Origin: Plecoglossus altivelis
Lineage: Eukaryota; Chordata; Actinopteri; Osmeriformes; Plecoglossidae
Length of the DNA: 64,000 nucleotides
Assembly: GCA_036571765.1 (NCBI GenBank)
Contig: BROE01000022.1
Coordinates: forward strand, 18,301,404-18,365,403
Direction of reading: 5' to 3'
Positions within the stretch are counted from its first letter, which is position 1, and the number at the start of each line of letters is the position of its first letter. Below the pieces are notes generated by a model. It saw only the letters and a list, made by a program, of their open reading frames with translations, ran no database searches and was not told the DNA's origin. Below, one piece after another: positions 59,297 through 64,000 of this stretch. The position numbers were made by a program, and so were the translations under genes.

Positions 59297-59560
59297 ATGT
59301 CTAATGACCAGACGATTCCATCAGACGCAGTGGTCTAATATTAGCTCTAATAAACACAAAGGATTCCATCAGACAGTGGTCTAATATTAGCTCTAATAAA
59401 CCCAAAGGATTCCATCAGTGATCTTAGCTCTAATAAACACACACTCATTACGCATGTTTATGCAATCACTTCTTTACAATATATGAAATTTTATTAAAAT
59501 TTTAAAGTAGTACTGGTAGTTTGTGTGATGTTATGAGGTGTATTAAGGAATAAATGAATA
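59297..59560 (+). repeat. CFAP210 3' region: triplicated poly(A)-signal block
   Basis: Directly after the stop, a block of roughly 45 bp containing GATTCCATCAG and TTAGCTCTAATAAAC is present three times in tandem. Each copy carries AATAAA (59349-59354, 59395-59400, 59432-59437). More AATAAA-like sites follow near 59,548-59,563. Confidence 0.75.
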
Positions 59561-59724
59561 AAAATAGTGATCACTATCACACATGCCTGCCACAAGTGTT
59601 CGCTTTTTGGTTTGGGAGAGATGGAAATCTGTTAACGATGTAAGGTTGATTTTGAGTAATTGATATTGTGCTCACACACATTCGACGCAAAATAAAAATA
59701 ATTGACAGGATGAAAACCATTTGA

Positions 59725-60523
59725 CTTTATTCCAAAGACATGTCAGAAGATATAATTATTTCTTAGTTCTAGATCAAAGAAAGGTCATGCCTAGGGTGTA
59801 ATAACATGATAAACATTTTCAACCACGTATTTTACAGTTCGATTAAAGAAAAGAACGGATAACAGATACGATCAATGTACAAAAACATAAGGATCCACAT
59901 CGATTTGGTTACAGAAATCTTGTTCCAGTATGCTAGTTGCAACCAATTAACCACAACATATCTGACATATCGCCAAGCTCCTTAAATTCAAATAGATGAA
60001 GACTAAATCAACTAATTACGAACCGATTTGAAACGTTCGATTTCAATGCTGACCGTTTGAAAAAAAAAAAAGGAAAAACACCGTAAGTATTCTAAAAACA
60101 AGATCCTTCAGCAATATTTGTGTTTATGAGCGCATGTAATCTCACTCGTATATTATGGGATGCAGAAACAAATGAGGATGTCGACTCTTGAGATTGTTAC
60201 ACTAAAATGCGCGTCCTTTCCCTGTGAGCGGTCGAAAGGGACCAAAGCTGATGTGCGTGTTTCCTAGGAGATCTTCCCCAAGCACCTAGCTGTGACATCA
60301 CATCCTCCTCACCTATCACACTGGGCACATTTGTAAAAAAGAAAAACATTTCAGAAGATAAAAGAAACGAAGAGACACAACCAAAACGGATGTCACACCC
60401 TCTGAAAACACTACAAACTCCTCAGAAAACGCAGTTGTTGAAAAGCCAAACGCAACATGACATTTCTCTACAGGTTAGGGCGACAGTATGATCACTTTAG
60501 GACTGTTTGGTGCGCTTTGATAC
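59725..60523 (-). other. PPIG 3' UTR with poly(A) signal
   Basis: AT-rich non-coding sequence after the PPIG stop. An AATAAA on the minus strand lies at about 59,727-59,732 (TTTATT on plus), a reasonable end for a UTR of about 0.8 kb. No gene was seen in it. It faces the CFAP210 3' end. Confidence 0.55.
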
Positions 60524-63500
60524 CTAGTCACTGTCGTCAGAACTAGAGCTGGAGCTGTACTTCTTGCTGTGATCCCTATCTTTGCTTTTTCCCGTCTGTT
60601 TCTGCGGACTGTCTCCCCTCCTCCTGGACGCCGGGCTCCTCCTGGACCCGGGGCTCCTCCTGGACCCGGGGCTCCTCCTGGACCCGGGGCTCCTCCTGGA
60701 CGCCGGGCTCCTCCTGGACCCGGGGCTCCTCCTGGACGCCGGGCTCCTCCTGCCCCTCCGCCTCTTCTCCCCGTCACTGTTGGAGCTGTCTCTGTGACGG
60801 CTCCTGGACCTGCGCCGGGCATGGCTGTCTTCGCCGTCTCTGTTCCTCTTGTGAGGTGACTTATCTCTGCTCCGCTCCCGGTGTCCGCTCCTGCTCCGGG
60901 ATCGCCGGCTCCTGCGGGAGGTCCTGCTCCTGTTCCTGTCTGCGCTCCTGCTGCGCTCCTTATTCTTGCTCCTGCTGCGCTCCTTATTCTTGCTCCTGCT
61001 GCGCTCCTTATTCTTGTTCCTGTCTACGCTCCTGCTGCGCTCCTTATTCTTGTTCCTGTCTGTGCTCTTGCTGCGCTCCCTCCCCTTTCCCCTCCCCCTG
61101 TCCCTGCCTTGGTCCTTGTCGGGTGAAGATGCCCGCCTCCCCCTATCCCTGCTCCTGCTGTTGGATCGGTGTCTGTCCTTGCCTGCGTTCCTCTCCCTGC
61201 TCGGTGACTTGGCCTTGATCCCCTCTCCGTTCTTCCCCTTGCCGTCGTCTTTCGGCTTGTCAGGTTCAGCATGCTTCGATCTCTCTTTACTCCCGTCTTC
61301 ACCTCTATCTTTGCTCCTCTCTGTTTCCTGAGTCCCTGACTCCGTCATCTTCTCCTTGTCCTTCCCAGAGCGGTCCTTGCTCCTAGAGCGGCCGCTCCTC
61401 TCGTCTCCTTTGCTTTGTTTAGGACCCCTCTCTCCGCTCTTGGACCTGCCGCTTTTCTCCTTGCTCTTGCTGCGGCTCCTGGACTTGGCCCTTCTCCTCT
61501 CCCTGTGTTTGTCCTGTTTCTCATCCTGGTCTTTGCTCCTGGACCTGCGAGAGTGGGCCTTCTTGTCTCTCTCTCTGGCTTTGCTAGGGCCATCAGAAGG
61601 GTTGTCAGACGGCCTTCTCTCTCCTCTGGGAGCTGAAGAGTTTTCACTCCTGCCCTCGTTCATGTCACCCCTGGAACAAACGCAAGAAGCGGTCTTACCA
61701 CAAACAGCCACATTTGGATATCTGTTTGACAGATACCGATCCCTTCAGATGGTGCATTTAAACATTTTATGATTTGATCGGAAAATCGGTTTTCAGAATG
61801 ACTGATACCGATAACGATAAAAATCATTAAAATCGGTGCCGATGATTAGCCCCACCCATAATCGGTCGTCTCCTACATTCAGCAGCACTTTGCAACGAGG
61901 AAACAGGCCTAACGCCCGTCATCATCAGTGTTCAAAGAGGCGTCTTACTTGTCCCCCTTGATCCAGCGCTCCCCGCTAGACGCTCGCATCCTCTGCCTCT
62001 GCATCTCCTGGCGCCAGTGCGGGGGGGTCTCGCTTCGCCGGAAACGATCCCTTGATCGGGACCTGGAGCGGGACGGGGTACGATACCGCTGTGAAAGGGA
62101 GGAGGAAACAGAGACATGAAGGCTGAGCCTGAGGCGAAGATCTGCTGTCCTTAGACCAGAAGACGTACTCACTCTGGGGCCTCGGCCTTTAATCTTCCTG
62201 CCTGATCTGGTCATTACAAGCCTCCTGTTGTATGTTGAATGAGAATTCAACATGCTGCAAGCAAAGCAAGCAGACAATGAAATCGAATGATAAACGTTTG
62301 ACGTGCGTGTACCTATACACACTCCTCAACAAACCACACACACGGATCGATATTTGGTTAGGACAGACAGAGACGTAGGTAGATTGAGATATGTATATCC
62401 TGACAGGACACGGTGTTCAGTCCTGAACTTACCTGTCTCTGGGCTTCTCCTCCTTCCTGCGGTCCTTCCCTGTCTCCTCCTGCTGCTGGGGGCTCCTCCT
62501 CATGAGGAAGCGGTTCTCAGGGATGGGCGGGATCTCCTCCGGACGCACCGTGGACGTCACCTGCTCCTCGTCGTTCTCCTCGCCGCTGCCCGCCTCCGAC
62601 CTTTGACACAGCGCACATCCCAGTTCAAAGCTACTGAATGGCATCCAAAGGATGGGAACACACATTGGGTTTTATTACCAACCCTTTCTTCTCCTTCTTC
62701 TTCTTCTGTTTTTTCTCCTTCTTCTTGGACTCCTTCTTGTGCTTCTTCTTGCGTTTCTTGGACTCTTTCTCAGAGTCGGAGGAGGAGTCAGAGGAGGAGT
62801 CAGAGGAGGAGTCGGAGGAGGAGTCGCTCTCGCTGGACGCAGACGCCTTCTGGCGTTTCTTCTCTTCTTTCTTAGCTGTGAACGGTGGATCATATCAGAG
62901 GCAGGCATGGCGTGTTGTTGTGGCATCATGTTCACCCCGTGCTCTGAACAAGCTAAAGCAACACTGGCAGCGCTTACCTCGAGATTTAGGAATGAGCTCC
63001 CCGCAGTTTAGAACTTTGACTTCGGAATACGGTTTGCTGCTCGGATCGGCTTTCTGACTCTCCATGGTCTTCACGACTTCTTGACCGGAGATCACTTGGC
63101 CAAACACGACGTGGACACTAGAGCAAAGACATGAAGACGTTACATTACATTACATTACATTACAGTACAGTACAGTAGATTCAGTTCTGCTCCTTAGAGT
63201 TATAGATGGTGTGGAAATGCCATTAGCATCGAATGCATGAACGGTTCGTAACAGATCAAAGTTCTTGGCGTGATTCACTTACCCATCTAAGTGAGGTGTG
63301 GGCTTGGTGGTTCTAAAGACAAGCAACACATTTGGTTTAGAGCGAGAAGAAATCGTGTGGCATTCTCACGTCTGCTCTGTTCATTCAAACTTACATGAAA
63401 AACTGTGACCCGTTGGTATCCTTGCCTCTGTTTGCCATTGACAAGAGGTACTCCTTGTTGTGTTTGATGGCGAAGCTTTCATCTGCCAGAGGAAGGAACA

Positions 63501-64000
63501 CAGAGCATCATCACAGCTGAAACACCAGTCAACAAAGAGAGGACCTCGTCTAACAGTCAATCATTTTCTTACCTTCGAAGAATCCTCCATAGATGGATTC
63601 ACCCCCTTTTCCATTGCCTAATAGGCCAAAAGCACAAGTCAGACAAAAATCTAACTCAACCCTTAAGTCCTTTCTAGTCTAACACTTGGATGCACACAGT
63701 GTGTACCTTCGCTGAAGTCCCCTCCTTGAATCATAAAGTCCTTTACAATCCGGTGGAACAGGCATCCTTTGTAATGCAGTGGTTTCTGAGTTCCTTTGCC
63801 AATGCCCTTCTCCCCTGTGAAAGAAACAACATCAAAATATGATGATTTTTCATGTTCGTATGCTTAAGAAAGATCATGAATTTCACAACGCGTTGAGGCT
63901 ATTCAAACTGCATAGTGTATTTCATCCAATTGCAGTGTTGAGTCTAATAATTGCGTTTACCTGTGCAAAGGCATCGGAAGTTCTCACAGGTTTTGGGACA
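60524..64000 (-). CDS. ppig: PPIG, SR-type nuclear cyclophilin (5' end outside window)
   Basis: PPIG is a peptidyl-prolyl cis-trans isomerase with a long RS domain that works with the splicing and RNA polymerase II machinery. Exons seen: 63961-64000 (cut by the edge), 63707-63814, 63573-63617, 63395-63482, 63283-63312, 62978-63117, 62679-62875, 62433-62600, 62173-62254, 61949-62088, 60524-61670. Cyclophilin motifs: FHRIVKDFMIQGGDF, GGESIYGGFFEDESF, FLLSMANRG-like LLSMANRGKDTNGSQFF, VFGQVISGQEVV. The nuclear part has DSSSD repeats, STVRPEEIPPIPENRFLMRR, RSGRKIKGRGPRRYRTPSRS and PPHWRQEMQRQRMR, then an RS tail ending SSSSSDDSD. The initiator Met and first residues are beyond base 64000. Confidence 0.95.
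60625..60760 (-). repeat. 18-bp coding repeat in PPIG RS domain
   Basis: About 7 copies of the unit that encodes SRRSPG or SRRSPA. A second in-frame repeat (KNKERSRS) lies at about 60,945-61,080. Both are coding minisatellites that lengthen the RS domain. Confidence 0.85.

Noticed and set aside
60569..61772. Plus-strand ORFs of 70-140 codons opposite PPIG
   Set aside because: Mirror of the RS-repeat coding exon; no splice or start support.

Overview
The window is vertebrate nuclear DNA, most likely from a ray-finned (teleost) fish. The genes have many exons with GT-AG introns, they encode vertebrate proteins, and the introns are full of (CA)n microsatellites, minisatellites, a tRNA-derived SINE and a LINE-like 3' tail. 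No bacterial operon, phage, CRISPR array or toxin system was seen. Exon edges were read by hand from splice signals and reading frame; treat them as good to about 1-3 bases.

Layout. About 1-40,907 (minus strand): UBR3, an E3 ubiquitin ligase of the UBR-box family. It has 38 visible coding exons, and its 3' end lies beyond base 1. 42,594-44,145 (plus): METTL5, an 18S rRNA m6A methyltransferase, head-to-head with UBR3. 44,243-46,554 (minus): SSB, the La RNA-binding protein, tail-to-tail with METTL5. 48,060-49,954 (minus): KLHL23, a BTB-BACK-Kelch protein. 51,290-55,273 (minus): PHGDH, the first enzyme of serine synthesis. 56,147-59,296 (plus): CFAP210 (CCDC173), a ciliary coiled-coil protein, head-to-head with PHGDH. 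60,524 to past the right edge (minus): PPIG, an SR-type nuclear cyclophilin, tail-to-tail with CFAP210.

From memory, UBR3-METTL5-SSB-KLHL23-CFAP210-PPIG matches the gene order of human 2q31. PHGDH is the odd member (human chromosome 1), and no PHOSPHO2 gene was seen next to KLHL23. The genes are mostly unrelated housekeeping functions (ubiquitination, rRNA modification, RNA chaperoning, serine synthesis, cilia, splicing), so this is conserved synteny rather than a pathway cluster.

The left 41 kb is a repeat-inflated gene body. UBR3 exons of about 40-450 bp sit among arrays with units of 13, 15, 17, 19, 22, 26, 27, 36 and 41 bp, several microsatellites, homopolymers and one 768-bp run of N. 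Three zones (10.58-11.10, 11.39-11.79 and 29.5-31.3 kb) look scrambled, as in poorly polished long-read assembly, and one UBR3 exon near 29.5 kb has a broken frame there. The right 23 kb is compact, with intergenic gaps of about 0.1-1.7 kb.

The most useful leads are: the damaged UBR3 exon; a gap flanked by duplicated contig ends; two GC-AG introns; an intronic 36-bp array in frame with UBR3 exon 25; a duplication that creates a decoy splice donor; antisense overlap of METTL5 and SSB 3' ends; two small unassigned terminal-exon-like ORFs; and several CNE-like intronic blocks. No convincing new molecular system was found.
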